DNA of 64,000 bases. It comes from Phytoseiulus persimilis (Eukaryota; Arthropoda; Arachnida; Mesostigmata; Phytoseiidae). The position numbers and the translations under genes are program-made. The notes beneath the pieces were generated by a model. The model did not search any database. It was not told the origin of the DNA and saw nothing but the letters and a program-made list of their open reading frames with translations. Each line of letters begins with the position of its first letter. The stretch's first letter is position 1. Location: positions 14,384,001 through 14,448,000 of the forward strand of contig CM075101.1 of assembly GCA_037576195.1 (NCBI GenBank), in the 5' to 3' direction. Positions 10,701-24,500 of this stretch are shown piece by piece.

Positions 10701-13049
10701 TGAAGCTGTTGCTCTTCTTTCTGGTGTCGCTGTTTCTGTTCATCCTCACCACTAGCTTATTAAAGCCGTTAGCGTTCATTGGCGCTGCTGATGAGCGAGC
10801 ATTAAGCGTTTTCGCTGCTTCAACTCGAAGACGTGGACGACTCGTTGGCTTTCATTGGTGGTAGAGGTGGCGAATTATTGAGGGGCCCTTGAAACATTGA
10901 ACAAAGGGGAGCGAACCGAAAAAAAACGTACAGATAAAGAAGAAGTAGAAAAGAGAAACGAAGCTTGCCAACAGAACGGCTAGTTGGATGCTTGCTTGGT
11001 CAGTCAGTCATACGCCCGATGAGCCCAGGCGCGTTCGATCGTATCGAAAAACTGGGTCCATACATCAAAGTTCATTAGCAGCTGTTTTTGTGCCTCGCTT
11101 GTTAACAAATCGCTATTCGACGAAGACATCGCAAGCCAACACCGTTCATCGTTCACTCATGAAAGACATGCTGGAGAAAATGGTCTGCGGCATTTGTCAT
11201 ACACCCGGCTCATAATGGTCAGCGCTCATAATGCGAGTCAGTAAGCGATCCGACCGTTCATTCTTCTGAATATGGCTTCCAGCGGGAAAGAACGGGGGAC
11301 GATGGGATTCGAAGGCATCTAAAAGACGAGAAATCCATCACGCTTCCTATGGAATCGACCATTGTCCGCTCCCAGCCTTTCGAATCGGCTCCGCGCACCA
11401 ATAAAATGAGGATTCATCGGGAGAGTATTCCAGAATGGTGTCGTGCTGCCCCATGGTGTGATGAACGAGTTATCTCAACTTGAAACTCGGAAGGAACTCG
11501 GATATGTCGACCCGGAATGAATATTTGAACTTGACGTTCTAGATTTCGGACACGAGCTGCAACGCAAAACGCCTGATCAAGCTGGTATACAAGCTCTTCA
11601 AATATATCAAAAACATCAAATGATCACTGAAAGGGAGCCAACGGGTCGGATAAGACAAATAGATAATGCGTTCCCGACAAATACAGCTTTGGCGGTTTAG
11701 TTCAGAGCAGGTTAACCTCGATACAGTCTGTTTACATTGATATCAGTTTGTCGCAGCATCCAGCTTCCCCCGACTATTCATTTTCACACTCTCGGTGACC
11801 TGACAGATTTCCTACCAGCTTCTCTTTTTTTTTGGTTTTTCTTGCTCCGGTCCATGACAGTGACATGGTTTTCGGTGGTCGTGTAACAGCTTTTGAACAC
11901 TTCGTAGCGAACTCAAATATTAGAAGGCGCTTGTCGTCCGGATAAGGACAACGCACGTCGTTCGTCAGGTTGCCAGCCAATCAGGGCATTTTAAATTAAT
12001 GAACTCTGCTCAAGCCCCACACTCCATCGCGACACCTGGTGACGATATACCGTTATTCCTCACAGCAGCTCTCAAGCAAGGCCGGAATGAGAGCGATAGA
12101 TTTTCAACGAGGTTGAATATGAGACAAGAAACGAAAGAGAAAACCTTCCTCACAAGTTTCTGAAAGTGGCGGATCAAACCAAACGAGCGAGGTGGGTAGA
12201 AAGACCAGCTTCGCACCGCAACTTGGAACTATGATAACAACCACGACGAGGGCGTAGTCGACTCTGATAACAGCTCTCTGAAGATTCTAACAGAAAACAA
12301 GCGAATCAGAGATGGCTCGGAGCTTCTCTACATCTGATGTCAATCGAACTAACGATACTAAAATTCATCAACAGATTCCTCAGAGATAATTTTAACGCAG
12401 AACTTTCGAGCAACAGAAAACAGCGAGAGTTCCGCCCACTCAAAAATGCCTGTTCTCAGAATATAGCCAACAGTGGGCTAAATAGTACGATCAGCGTTCT
12501 TATAACGGATGAGGCGGACTGATGATGAGTTGAGCACTTTTGTGCTCGGTTCAGAGCCGAACAGGTATATGGATCTCCGAGTCCCCCGGAAACGCAATCG
12601 AATATGGCAGCTCTCCTGATATGTACGGGAACCTAACTCGGCAAATCGACTGGAAAGTGTCATCGAGTGTTATTGTGGAACTTTGAGGTTATTATCACTC
12701 GTTAGATCCATCGCTTCGATGAGAAGCGTCCCCCAAAGCAAGACAGTTCATATCGTCACGGATCTCAAGTTGATCGACCGGGTGCAAATCTGGCTGTTCC
12801 TGACCTGAGGACGTGACCCACCATTGAAGCCCAGCGGGGCACTCACCGATTTTTCCACATTTGTTTATTAAAGCCAGAATCCGATGATGATTCGCTTCGA
12901 ATCATTCATTCAATTTTCGGTAGTTGATTCCTTCATCTCAAAATCGTGCTGATCTCCCTCGAGGATACGCCTGAGAGCTCATTCTTGGAGAACTCGTCCT
13001 GCCTGAATCTGTATTTCCAGGAATCTAGTATTCTGAATCCTGAGATACA
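7755..13049. other. No gene recognised
   Basis: This holds scattered frames of 60-145 codons on both strands; the longest plausible are plus 10213-10644 and minus 10304-9924, which overlap each other. None contains a recognisable domain or a chain of in-phase exons. A plus-strand frame from the ATG at 11999 continues to about 12330 through two stops and may be a relic. AT-richer stretches around 11550-11720 and 12280-12440 are unremarkable. Confidence 0.4.
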
Positions 13050-13686
13050 CAGGCTGGTCAACGTAAGTTGGGAATTTTCTCACCTTTCCTTCTTCCGCTC
13101 ATCGCTTGGCGATGAATGCTGTTGGATACTGGATTTCCCTTCGACGACACGCTTCTTTTAATTCGCGTCAATCGGTCAATAATTGCATCCTCCAGCGGCT
13201 CGGAAAATACATTTTCATCTCCGACGTGTTCCCGAAGGAACCGCCCGAGAAACGTTTCAAGTCAATCGATCGAGTTCGTATTGGTTTCATCGCATGCAAG
13301 AGAGGATTCCATAAACTCGCTGAAGAAATGGCGAGGATCGTTCCAGAACTTGAAACTGGCCAGCAATCTCATCAGCCTCACAACGATCGCCCGAGTTTGC
13401 CGGAAAATAGAGCTTTTGCAGTTTTCCGTTCTAGAAGTGAAAACTGGACGAGCTCGATTTTCGGGAGGGGAAGAATGGTCGGATCGACCCTGCAACTTCA
13501 TATTCGGGTAATTTGGACCAATCTTAGAACTTCTTACCATCTTCGTCAGCGATTGACGCGAACGAGAGCGGGAAATATGCATCATTCTTCGGGTTGTCGA
13601 ACGTGAAAAGAATCGGATCATTTGAAACCGGGCGATGAGCAGAAGGAGGAAGGGTGAGCAAATTCCCGACTCACGTTGACCCCCTG
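13050..13686. mobile_element. Non-autonomous DNA transposon with terminal inverted repeats, copy A
   Basis: The left end reads CAGGCTGGTCAACGTAAGTT and the reverse complement of the right end reads CAGGGGGTCAACGTGAGTCG. Both ends continue with G-G-A-A-T-T-T-(T/G)-C-T-C-A-C-C and a CCTTCCT pyrimidine block, so the inverted repeats extend about 50 bp with some mismatches. The same ends bound a second element at 60327-60988. Interior similarity to that copy is clear, for example TCGCTGAAGAAATGGCGAGG near 13317 against TCGCTGAATAAATTGCGAGG near 60611 at nearly the same offset. There is no transposase reading frame, so mobility would depend on an enzyme elsewhere. The target duplication is no longer visible here, suggesting an old insertion. 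It lies about 1.4 kb upstream of the homeobox gene's start codon. Confidence 0.8.
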
Positions 13687-14099
13687 AATATAGCTCGAGC
13701 TTGGGAAGCTTCCAGCGTGCGCAGGACTGTTTAGGACACACAGAGACCTTTCGAATGTGGAGGTCTCAAGGATGGCTACTTTAGCTCAATACAAGGACAA
13801 TTCGGAGAAAATATGCCTTCTGCGAGCTCCGACTCGAAGCGGAGTCGAGCTGAGTGACGAGTCCATTTCAAGTCAACGACAAACCGCTAAATCGACCAAG
13901 CGATCGGTCGCATCATGACGAGACCCGGTGGTTATCGATGTCAATCAAAGCGGAGCGTTTTTAGATCGGGAAATGTCCTCATGGAGAGAGCCGAGTGAAT
14001 TAACTCTGGCAATCAGTGTTCAGACATCATTGTTCATCTCGGAACGTTGGTCCGGATGCAATCCGCCTCGCTTCCGATGGCGCTGTTGCTGATGGGGGC
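13687..14099. other. Intergenic, nothing recognised
   Basis: Ordinary mixed sequence between the transposon and the GC-rich 5' flank of the homeobox gene. I see no supported feature. Confidence 0.4.
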
Positions 14100-15054
14100 T
14101 GATTAGCGTCCCCAGTTCTTGATGCTGCTCTTCTATTACTCATATCGAGAGACTGCGAATCGATTGTCGTGCAACGGACGATGGCTAGAGAGCCTCCAGG
14201 CAGGCAGAGGGCCAAGCGGGCTCGCAAGCCAATTCGGCTTTGTTCTCAGCGCTCCTTCTCTCTTGTCGTCGTTTCCAACGGCGCGCTTGCTCCGACGCAG
14301 CCGTAGAGTCTTCCCGAGTCGCCGCCGCCGCTGCGCCGCCAAACGATATAGCTCTGCAAACGGATGAGCAGGCGAACGAGTGAGAGCTCTTAGAACATTG
14401 TAGGCCGTTTAGCCCCGCCGATGTCCGTAATGGACCATAATGATCCACCCTTTCCGCTGCTCCTCCCTCGAGTCCGCCTCAGGTCCCGCCCAGATCTGAG
14501 AGCTCGATCCGTAACAGCAGCAACGATTTCCTCCTCGGCGCTGCTAGTAGTAACCGTGGCGGTGGTGGTGCTAGCGGCGCATCAGCGAAACTCGCCGACA
14601 GCAGATAGCGAATAGCCAAGCGAGACTGTTTGCCTGCTCGCCAGCGCTAGCCGCTCAGTTAGCTCGGCTGGTCGGACGAACAGCCGCTCCGCTGGGGAAC
14701 GTCCCGGCCGGTTCCAGAATTTTTTCGCTTACTCGCGCGCTTGCTCAGTGCTAGTTCCGTAGGCGACAATCGTTGCGTTTGTTTGTGATGAATTCGTTAA
14801 CGAAACTGTGAGTGAATCTTCGCCCAGGCTCGCACAAGTCGTCTGCGACACTACGAAGTTTGTGGACGTTCGGGCCGAAAGGAACAAAGAGCGAACCGCA
14901 CTGCTTCCCGGCTCTCGAATAGAAACGGGATAAGGCCGAGCCTGACGAACTCTTCCGGAGGGCCTGAGTAGGAAGAGAGTGCGCTACCGTGTGCGAGTGG
15001 TGATTCTCTGGTGGCTTCGGACTATCGCGAATCCGGAATTCGTCAAAGCTCGCA
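14100..15054 (+). promoter_or_regulatory. Probable promoter and 5' UTR region of the ems/Emx gene
   Basis: This stretch directly precedes the start codon. It is richer in G+C and CpG than its surroundings (for example CGCCGCCGCTGCGCCGCC near 14320). Long frames are open on both strands, a by-product of that composition. Initiator-like TCAGT sequences occur near 14657 and 14743, but there is no clear TATA box. Which, if either, is used cannot be decided from sequence. Confidence 0.4.
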
Positions 15055-15520
15055 ATGGTGTCCACGGAGGAAATCACACAGGCCGTCGTCAATTCGGCGC
15101 CGCAAGTCACGAGACCAAAGCTCGGCTTCAGTATCGATTCGATAGTGGGCAAAAACCGAGCAGTGCAGGAAGAGAGCCGAGAAGACGGCGACAGCGATGC
15201 CCCCGCATCGCGCACACCGTCGCCTTCGAGCCGGCAACCTCATGACCATCACAATCATCATCTTCATCATCATGGAATAGATTCACCGGGAAGTGCCGAC
15301 TCCGATCCGGAGAGCAGGAGCGCGCAGTCAATGCCTCGACGTCCTCTACCTCTACCTCAAACGCATCTCGACATGGTAGATCCGTTGAGAGCTCCGTTCT
15401 CGGTCGGATTTCCCGCTCCACAATTTCTGATGAGAAGCCCGGATCAACCTCAGCCGCAGCCTCTGTACCCATGGTTGCTGGCGGCGCGACACTCGCGATT
15501 CTTCGCGCAGCGATTCACAG
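15055..15520 (+). CDS. ems: ems coding exon 1 (eh1-like and YPWL motifs)
   Basis: This runs from the ATG at 15055 (context CTCGCAATGG) to donor ACAG/GTGAGT at 15521, giving 155 codons plus one base. It carries the eh1-like repressor motif F-S-I-D-S-I-V-G (residues 25-32), a Ser/Asp-rich linker, His repeats encoded by CAT/CAC, a Pro/Gln stretch, and Y-P-W-L-L followed by A-R-H-S-R-F-F, which resembles the Emx segment upstream of the homeodomain. The ATG is the first in this frame followed by family-like sequence. Confidence 0.95.
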
Positions 15521-18500
15521 GTGAGTTCTCATTCGTTTTTGTACCGCTTCCGCCGTTCTTTTGGATCCCGAATCGAGACTCGAATCCCACTGCGGAATCG
15601 AGTCGGAACTCAGCCTTCCTCAGAAGGAAAAAAACGGAGTGGGGGGGCAATGTTAAGAGTTTTCTCATCAGGACCCTCAAACAGACCCTCCGATGCGTTC
15701 TAGATAGTTCAAGAAGACTGGTGGACTTCCCCATCCTCTGCTTCATTGAAACTATCGCCCCGGTTAACGCAGATTGCGAAATGATCGTGTAAGCCTTGCT
15801 TCGCGGGTTGTCAACTGGTTGCATAACTTGACTCTCTTCCGCTATTGGGAAGACTGGGGACATAAAGGAGTCATATTGATTGCGTGCGTTACCTCCATGA
15901 GAATTCTGCCCTCTCACGGCGGTTGCCCTCCTCGAAGCACAGAACGCGATCGGTAGTTCGGAGTGCATGTTCTCTACGCGGAACAAGGAGCACGAGCTTG
16001 TTGTCGGTTGACGTGAAAAATGTCGTACGTTTTGCTGACATATCTTTCACAGCGAAACCGCCGCCATAGCTACTGTTCCCTATCGCTCCTTTCAAGTGTA
16101 CGTGCATTAATTGGTGACTGGTTCTTTCTAAACCTTCGTCCTCTTCTTGGCTTTCGTCAGGCACGACGAAGTCACACAGAACCAACGACGCGCCGCGGTG
16201 TGTGTATGTGTGCGGTGATAATTACGTCTAAATGAGTCAGTGATTAATAGCTTTTATCTCGAAAAGCAAAATTCACCAAAAGTAGCGGCAGCAGGAGAAG
16301 GAATTATCTCCTCCGCGGATCGCCTAGTCATTAGCGTCTGTGTTCATTTCTCTTGGCTGTCTTTGGACGGATTAGTCCATTTTGTTTGTCGCTACGTCCG
16401 AAGTCTGCGTTGTTCATTCCGTTCTTTCTATGGCTTCCTGAATCAGAAGGGAGATACACTTCGTGTGGAGATATTGCTGCCCTCCGTTTCTTGATTCCCA
16501 CCCGTTCGAGAAAAAGAGCCTATGGAAACGATCAGAAACCACTGAAGGAAGAGAACTCGTAGGCGAACGATGATCACTGCGTGTCTCCGGAATTCTACTC
16601 CAGGGTTGAAGTCATCCTGACCATATTTAATATTGAATGATTTTTTCGGATCACTACCATCGTGATCGTCTTGATCATCGTCTCCACGATCTTCGACATC
16701 GTCGTCTGTAGCTTTCTCGACGCCCATGCTTTGATGAGATTTTCTGGTGAGCATCCAAAATCTAATCATTTAATGATGTGTGCTCCCACCCTCCCATACT
16801 CTCCCGCGTTATGACGCTATAGATCTTGCTGCTTCCCTCGGTTCAATTTTCCGATCCAGCCAGCTCTCGATCTCGAGCTGCTGCTATTCGAAAGTGCAGA
16901 TGCGGAGACACTTGTACATATTCCAGAGTGTCTGAGGTTGCGGTGATCTGCGATCGCGTTCAGTTGTATCGGCGAATGATGAGGTCATTGATTGTACCGA
17001 CTCCTCGTCGTCGGAACTGCTGAAAAACTAAGATCCGAGTAGGGATACTCCGGGGAATTTAAAGTGGACAAGACCCTTCTTACTCAAGTCCAGTGGTTCT
17101 CTTATCTGCGTCCCCTCTTCAGATCTCAACAACTTACGTATATATTTAGTGTATTTTTACTTCTCGGCTGTCTTTAATTGCCCTCCTAATTAGCCAACAG
17201 TGAGAGTAGGAGATATCATTCAAACAGTTGGTTGGCGTCGAGCGAGCGAGGCGCTGCTCCAAGCGGCTTTCGAGTCGAGTCGTCGTCGTCGCAATCGTCT
17301 GCCATGAGGATAAGTTGAGTTTGCCGAGCGAGAATTTCTTGTCTTAATCCAAGTTGTGTTTCTACTTTACGGAGAAATATGTTGGAGAAAATTTCAGCCG
17401 CGCGTTATTCTTCGTGATGGCCGTTTCGTCATTTGCAGATGAAACTATTTCGAATCTGCCGGATTCGTTAGCCGTTATTGTGGCAGATTTCTGGTAAAGT
17501 TGCGCTCCGAACTCACATGAATTCGAGTCCACTGGTTCGGGCAGTTCACACCTATGCCGGAAGAGATACCCTGAAAACTGAGCAACATATGCTTCAAGGA
17601 TAGTTCATATTCGTCTAATGATCACGGCAGTCACTCAAGGTGTAGGGCGCCGACTCGGCTGATGATTGAGAATCATTGTGGAACAGAAAATTAATTTTCA
17701 ACACTCGCTGATTATTTCCATCAATCAATTCCGAATTCGCCTAATCAGCCCTCTCAGAACCAAGCGAAAAACTGGCGTAATCGCTCTCCGCGAAGCGGAC
17801 AGACGTATGAAAGGAGCAAACAAACGAAACAAAAACAGAAAAACGAGGCAGATAACAGATAAACTCCAAGATACATTTGAGATAAGACCACAGCCTTACA
17901 CACGGTGTGCTGCTAATATGTTCTCTTTCCGTGAGCTCTTTTGTCTAACAAGCGGTTCCGACAGGTCAGCGGTTACAACAGAACCTCCGGGAGCCTCCGT
18001 GTAGAATTCTCACCCAGCCTACCGTTCAAGCAGTCTCCAATTTCAAGTCACGTGGCAAGCAGTTTTCATGAAGAGAACTCACCACGAGAGCGAATAAGGC
18101 ACAATACCATATCGATTCTAAACCTCGGAAAACGCACCCAAAACGTCTCCTTCTATACTTCGATTTGACGTTGTGCCTCGTCAGTGAACGCTTCACGGGC
18201 GTTGGGGCGAGACGCCGAAGAATGGCCAGTTAACGAGTAATATAGGTTCGCATGTTAGCGAGCTGGGAAGCGAGTGGATGCGTGCTCGAGAGCGTGCGTG
18301 TGGGGTGCGTTCAGTCTGTGTTGGTCGTTAAGGTTAAATTAGGCTAGCTCACGTAATCGTTTAATGCCGGTGACGGCGACGGCGGTGGCATCAGCACCGA
18401 CTGCTTGAGGATCCAACATATACAGCCATCTCGCGGTCGCAAATTGAAGGTTGTGAGGCTATTTAGGTACCGAACAACATCAAACACGAGCCAACTGATC

Positions 18501-21500
18501 CCCGTTTCCGAATGAGAAGAATCGAAACTGTGTGACCAGTTTCGATCGTCCCAACGACATGAATACCAAGCAGTCGTCATCGCCTTTTCTGATGTTAAAA
18601 ACCTCGTTAAGTTCCCGTGGTGGATTTTCCCACTGGAGTTGCTGTTGATGCTGCTCCGGCCCTCTTGGCGTCGAGCCGAGCGAAACGCGGAATCGTTTCT
18701 GCGTAAAGTGAGTCTGTTCGAATTTTTCTTCTTTCAATTATCTCTGACGAGTGAAAATTAATAGCGTAGAATGTTTTTCCCTTGTAACAAGTTGGATTCC
18801 CTTACATCACTTCGCTCCATACCAAAGTCTGTCGAGCATCGAAGAATGTAGAGATCATAATGGTTTTTGGATCGATAACGACAGACTCCCTCCGGCTCGA
18901 TTGATTCGCGATCCCTCGATGCTGTTATAATGCCTCTCTTTCCGCTATTCATTTCGGCTCGTTGAGGCCTAATTTCGCCTGGGAAACCCTTCCGTTTATC
19001 GCCCGGAACAGCCCGAAAACTCAGACGTTCGAGCAGCCGCCTCGTCCGGAATCTCACCCCAGCCTAATCCTGACTGGAGGAGGGGAACTGTTAGATCCCC
19101 TCGCGCAGTTTCGAATGGAGAAAGAAATCACCGCTCCACAAAATCTCGGAAGGCCCCTGAAGACCTGTACAGCATTCGTTATCTCATCTCTTTTATTTTC
19201 CCCGAGCTGATCGTCGTTCACTGTTCGTCGACCATTCGTTGGTCGGGATAATTTGAGTGAATTTGCTCTAATTCAATCGAAATTGGTGCGAAGAGGTGCA
19301 GTTGTTATACGTACCTCCGCGTGGCCCGTGAAACACTTGCTGGTGTTGCAGAGATATATTGAGCAACGGCATCAGCGGCAGCCACAGCAACGTTGACCAC
19401 TCCCAGCCCAAGCAGTTTACGTGCGCGCTGTTCTTTCTATTTTTTTCGACCGTTTGTCAACTCAAATTGCTCTGGGCATTCATTCTGGCAACTTGATGCT
19501 TCGGAATAATGAGCCATGCCTCTCTCGATCTCTCCGGACTCGGCCTCGATTTCTCCTCTGGTGATTCGCCTCCCGACTTGACACTTTTCGGTTGAGTTTG
19601 ACGGATCGATTCGTTGCTCGGTCCGTTCATTGACTGCTTGACAACAACGGAGCTTGTTGAGTCGACAAGCGGGACAAGTTCCACTGTCAGCCGATTCGCT
19701 TTGTCAACGAGGTGTCGAGTGTGCGCTGCTGTCATCCCTCCTGCTCATCTTCAACGCTCGGTCTCTGTATGAGCATGAGACCACAGCACCGAGCACGTGG
19801 GACCGATTTTTGTCGTCCGCAGTGTTCCCGCGGCGCATTCGATTTTCTCAGTTCCATCCCCCATGATTTCCGGGCCGACGATTGCCGACTCCTCTGTTGA
19901 GCTAGAGACCGGATGGTTCAACGATGAATGAGAGGCACTGAAGGCGTTTCATTGCTCTCTGAAGAATCCGCTCGGTGGGAAATCATTTGGAATGATGACG
20001 TTTCTTTTGATGGCATTCACTGATGGCTTGCGGTGCCAAGTGTCTCCGAGGGCTGCCCTGGAACTTCGTGCGATAGGCTACAGTCGGAGAGAGGGTGATC
20101 AGCGACTTGATGATCTACGTTGTTCTCGCGCGGCTTGGAATCCCTCCTTCCCCTCACCAGCCTCTTGCGACATTGGAACCACTGGAGCACGCAATTAATC
20201 CTCCTCCAGATCATTCAGAGAAGATTTTAATGGGAATATTCTTCCATATCATTAATTCAAACAACAGGAGACGGTCTTAATGATTCTTACCGCGCGGAAG
20301 GGAGACCGGAGTCGGCATCGCTATGTGGTTCACAACCTCCTGTGACCATCCGTCGGGCTTCGAACGGGATAATTGCTCGCAACGATACACGCATAGATAC
20401 ATAATTCATGGTTATTTAGAGCGACAGAACGCTCATGCAACCAGAGAACACCCTGATAACAGGGGTTGGCGGACTTCTCGACCTAGTGGCTACCGGCAGA
20501 GTGCTAAAAAGGTCATCCGTGAACTTATCAGCGCTTGGATCAGCGGAGCCGAAATGTTGTTAAACCGAGCGAGAGAAACAAGCAGCTCGACGACGACACG
20601 CGGTCCTGTGTTCAAACATTCTTCTGAGTGCTTCTCCCCCTCTCCGCATATTGGATCGGATACAATCCGATTGGATCAGATGGGTTCAGATGGACGAGTA
20701 TGGATCAGATCGACCCGCCATCCCACCTAGGGATAGAGAGAAGACCATGTATGTGTGTGTACGGGAGCAAGCGAACACATGAGTGGCCAGCTGCCACCTC
20801 TGCTGTTCGTAGAACCCAGCGCGAGACCCGAGCCGGTCCGCTAAGTTTCTGTCACTGCCCGACTTGAAGAACGACGTGTGATATTGAGCATGCGACTCCC
20901 AACTACAACAAGTTGACTCCACTTCACGCTTCGGAATCTTGCCTGCTCGGCTCAACTAACAGTGAAGTCGAATTCTTGAAGTATCCGACCTCTCCGGGAA
21001 CAAGTGGCTATTTGGCTGACCGAGCGACCGCCTAAGTGGCTTTCGATTAATTTTCTGCGACGATGGCACGGCGCTCTTCGGCGCTATGAGGCCAAACCCA
21101 AACCGCTCCACCGCGTATCAGGTTCCCTCAGGGTTTTCCACCGAGCACGTTGCTCAGAATGCGTCTCGTTTGTTTTCGTGCTCCTGTCCGTTGCGGCGGA
21201 TCTGTTTGGAGCTTTCGGAAGACGAAAACGCTCGAGACGGATTTCGATGGTTGGAATGATGCATGTGTTTGAGGTTCCGAGCCAGGGTCTGGTGTCTCAA
21301 AGGGTGGATATCGTATCGGGTTAGGTGTGGGAGGTTGATCTGGACGCTGACGAGGTTCGTGTGTTCCAGCTTCGCCTTGTTTCGGTTCTTCCGCTCGTTC
21401 ACTCAGTGAGCCTGTCGGTCGGTCAGTAACGCGCTAATGATGACGCCTCGCCGACACCACCACAAACGGCATCAACGGCGCGGCGGCTCCTTTTCCACTA

Positions 21501-24500
21501 CTAGAAAAGCCAGATGTTCAAATATCTTACGTTCCGCTAAAGATGCAGCAGCAACAGATCCGGTGTCAAAGGGCCGGCTGCGCTCTTGATGTGATTTGTA
21601 CGGATGAGCATCACAGCATCGAGCCCCGAGGGAACATTCGGAGGGAGGCATTTGATATCCAGTTCGTTCCAAATCAAGGAGACCATCGTCAACTCGAAAG
21701 GGGATCGCTGCCTGAGCTCTGAGATTTTCTCGGATGACCTCGGTCGAGTTTCGTCGACTCGAGAGATGTTCTTGAGTTTTCCAGATGAAGGAATTCGAAA
21801 ACCGAAACACACCCGATCTTCTAGCGTGTGTGTATATCGAATGATTGAGAGATGTACCGTGTCTTTAAACGACACACTGGGCCCTGGGAACGAGGCGGAC
21901 GGTACGACGTCTGTTAGGCGATCGTGGAGGAAAAACCAGTTGGAATTTTTTGTTGCTGCGACTGGCTTTCGGCGCTGAGTCTTTCTGAGGAGTGCTGTCT
22001 TAGCACACGTTTGAAGCTGCCGCCAACGCTTCTGGCAACGTTTGCCGCTAAAACAGTTCGTTCTCAAACCAGTAGTCAGCTTTCTCGTATTGCTGCTCTT
22101 GACGATGATGATACTGCTGATGATCCTAATGCGCTTTCGTTGGATGTGCTCTGCATGAGCGCGAGCGTGTCTGAGTGTGAGCGTGTAAATGTTAGTCGGT
22201 GATTTACATGGAAACGATTTATGAGCCACATGGGTTTTTCTTTTGAGCCTTTTCCTCCTCCGGCCGGCTGGAGCGCCACTTCAATGAGCCGCTTTCTTCC
22301 GACACCGCAACCGTCGCATTCGCTGTTCTCCTGACCGCGACCACGGTCGGTTTGGGAGCACGACTACGGTTGGGACGCGGAGCCACCGGTTTCGGGTTTA
22401 TCGATTTCAGACTCTCCCCGATATGCTCTTCGAATTCTGCAGCCTCAATCAACGCAGCGAAAAACTTTATCGTCGTCGTAAGCACCATGCCCGCAGTCGC
22501 TGTGGTGGTTGCTGTTCTTCTCATCGTTCTAGTCGAAACGATCAATCAATCGCCGTGAAAAATAGAAAGCAAGTAGTATCTTAATATAAAATTATTATGA
22601 AGCAATCAGCTGCTGAGTCTGTCGGTGATCGAGCACCGGCGTTGGGATCGCTGATTTTAGAACACGGTGAGGCGCGCGAACTTGTAGCAAAAGACAACAA
22701 CAAAAAGTGATCCACTCTCGCCCGGGATTGAAACAGATGCTCTTCAGTCGGCGACGGCCGGTCCAATTTATTGATACAGATCCACGAAACGGCCTCCAGC
22801 TTCCATCCGACAGGGAATAGTTTCCCGTCGATGCTTTGTAAATTTGCTGCGTCGATTCGAGTCTGTCGGAACGAAGGCGGCGACCCCTATGGCGGGCAAT
22901 CGCTGAGCTGAACGATTCCCGCTCGCAGATGCGCACGTCAGGCGGATAATGTCGTCCGCGTCGTTTCTGATTTGAAACACCGGCCACCCACAAACCTAGA
23001 GTAGAGCACCTAGGCACTAACACCCCTATGACATAAACAGAAGTCAAACAAACGCTATAAACAATCGGCGGAGGGCACTGCGTCGTAAAAGCCCGCATGC
23101 ACGGATGATCCATTACAGGGTCTTCCGCGTTGTTTTTATTCAATTTATCTCCCTGAATTTGATTGAATTCTCGTCTCGTCGGTCTTCTGTCGTCGTGCAG
23201 CCTGTTGACGAGGCTTGCCGGGAAAATCAAATTTTTCGCTCTAACCGACGTTTAATTTGAGCTGTGGCGAGCGGGGCCGACTGACGACCGGCCGGCCATC
23301 GGAGAGAGCGAGAACTGAGGGTGAGGCTGAGAACGAGAGGCTTCCGTGACGACGCACTCATTAAAATCGTTAAAGAGTTTTGAACATTTAACACGCGAGA
23401 CGATTTTTGGCTTCTTGCTTCCCTTCATGTTCTGCTTTTTAGTCGCTAAGTACCTCTCGTCCCGTCGCGTCGCTTGCTACGTCGGTCGGTCGGTCGCTTG
23501 GCTGGCTCGCTCGGCCATCCGTGCGTCGATGGCCTTCATTCTACCCAGTAATTAGTTGAAGCTGTCCGCACCTCATTTCACTCGTCCCGGGAATCGTACA
23601 TGCACTCCGTGAACAGAATATTTTCGTGTACAGCCCTAAACGGCAAACACACAGAATATAATCATCCCTCCAACTACTCGCCTCATATTTGCCTAGTTAC
23701 TATTTCAACGCAAAAATCGACCGTCTCGAGCACGATAAACTTTCGCACTGGAACTTGCTACGGACCGAGTGGATGCTTCCGTGGGATTGATTTCTGCCCA
23801 AACGGTTTTTCCATATTTTGTCAATGCAAACAAAACCTCCCATCTAATTTTTCGGATCTGGTGGCGCCCCCAAGGAAGCCCCAGGAACCGAAGCTTCGCC
23901 CATCGGGAGTTTCAGCCCGCCGGTGGAACGTCGTTACCAACCCAACGAGGTATTCGACGGAAGTAGGAAATTTTACCGCTGAACAGTTCTGTGTGAAAAT
24001 CGGATGTGATGCCAGCCGATCTCTCGAACGTCTAAACAAGGTGATTCTCCTTGAAGTATTTCCCGCTTATGGTGAGCTGTTGCTGAGCACAACGGAACGA
24101 GTCATTTGTCAGATCCTGGGACGGGACATGGGTTTAACGATAGGTCAGCAAAATCATGTGGCAAGCAACCTAGTCTAGCTGGAGGCCGGTCGAAACTCCT
24201 CCACGCTCCCGGCGCGGAACTGAGTTGGATCGTTAATCCGTCCTTCTGGTGTCATTTCCCTCCGAGTCCGAGAAGTCTCTTCGCGAAGTCGTTTGTTTAC
24301 CCTGTTGAATCCAGATTGAGCTGCACTCATTAGAGAGCATCGTCATCAGGGTGACTGTGTTATTCAGGTGCAAACGACAGAAAGACTGACGGATTGACAC
24401 AGGAGTCAGTTGAAACGGCGGTCTTCAGACGTTAACGATGTGGATTCATTGAAACGGACACAGACAGTAACAAACGCGAGCTTCATCTGGTGGCTGTCCG

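Noticed and set aside
15450-15986. Minus-strand 178-codon frame opposite ems exon 1
   Set aside because: Antisense shadow of a real, compositionally biased coding exon; no independent support.
21537-22229. Minus-strand 230-codon open frame in ems intron 1
   Set aside because: No domain, no family resemblance, no convincing exon borders; a frame of this length is only mildly unexpected in 64 kb searched in six frames.
22595-23230. Minus-strand 211-codon open frame in ems intron 1
   Set aside because: Lies in a different phase from the neighbouring 230-codon frame, with no recognisable motif; likely chance.
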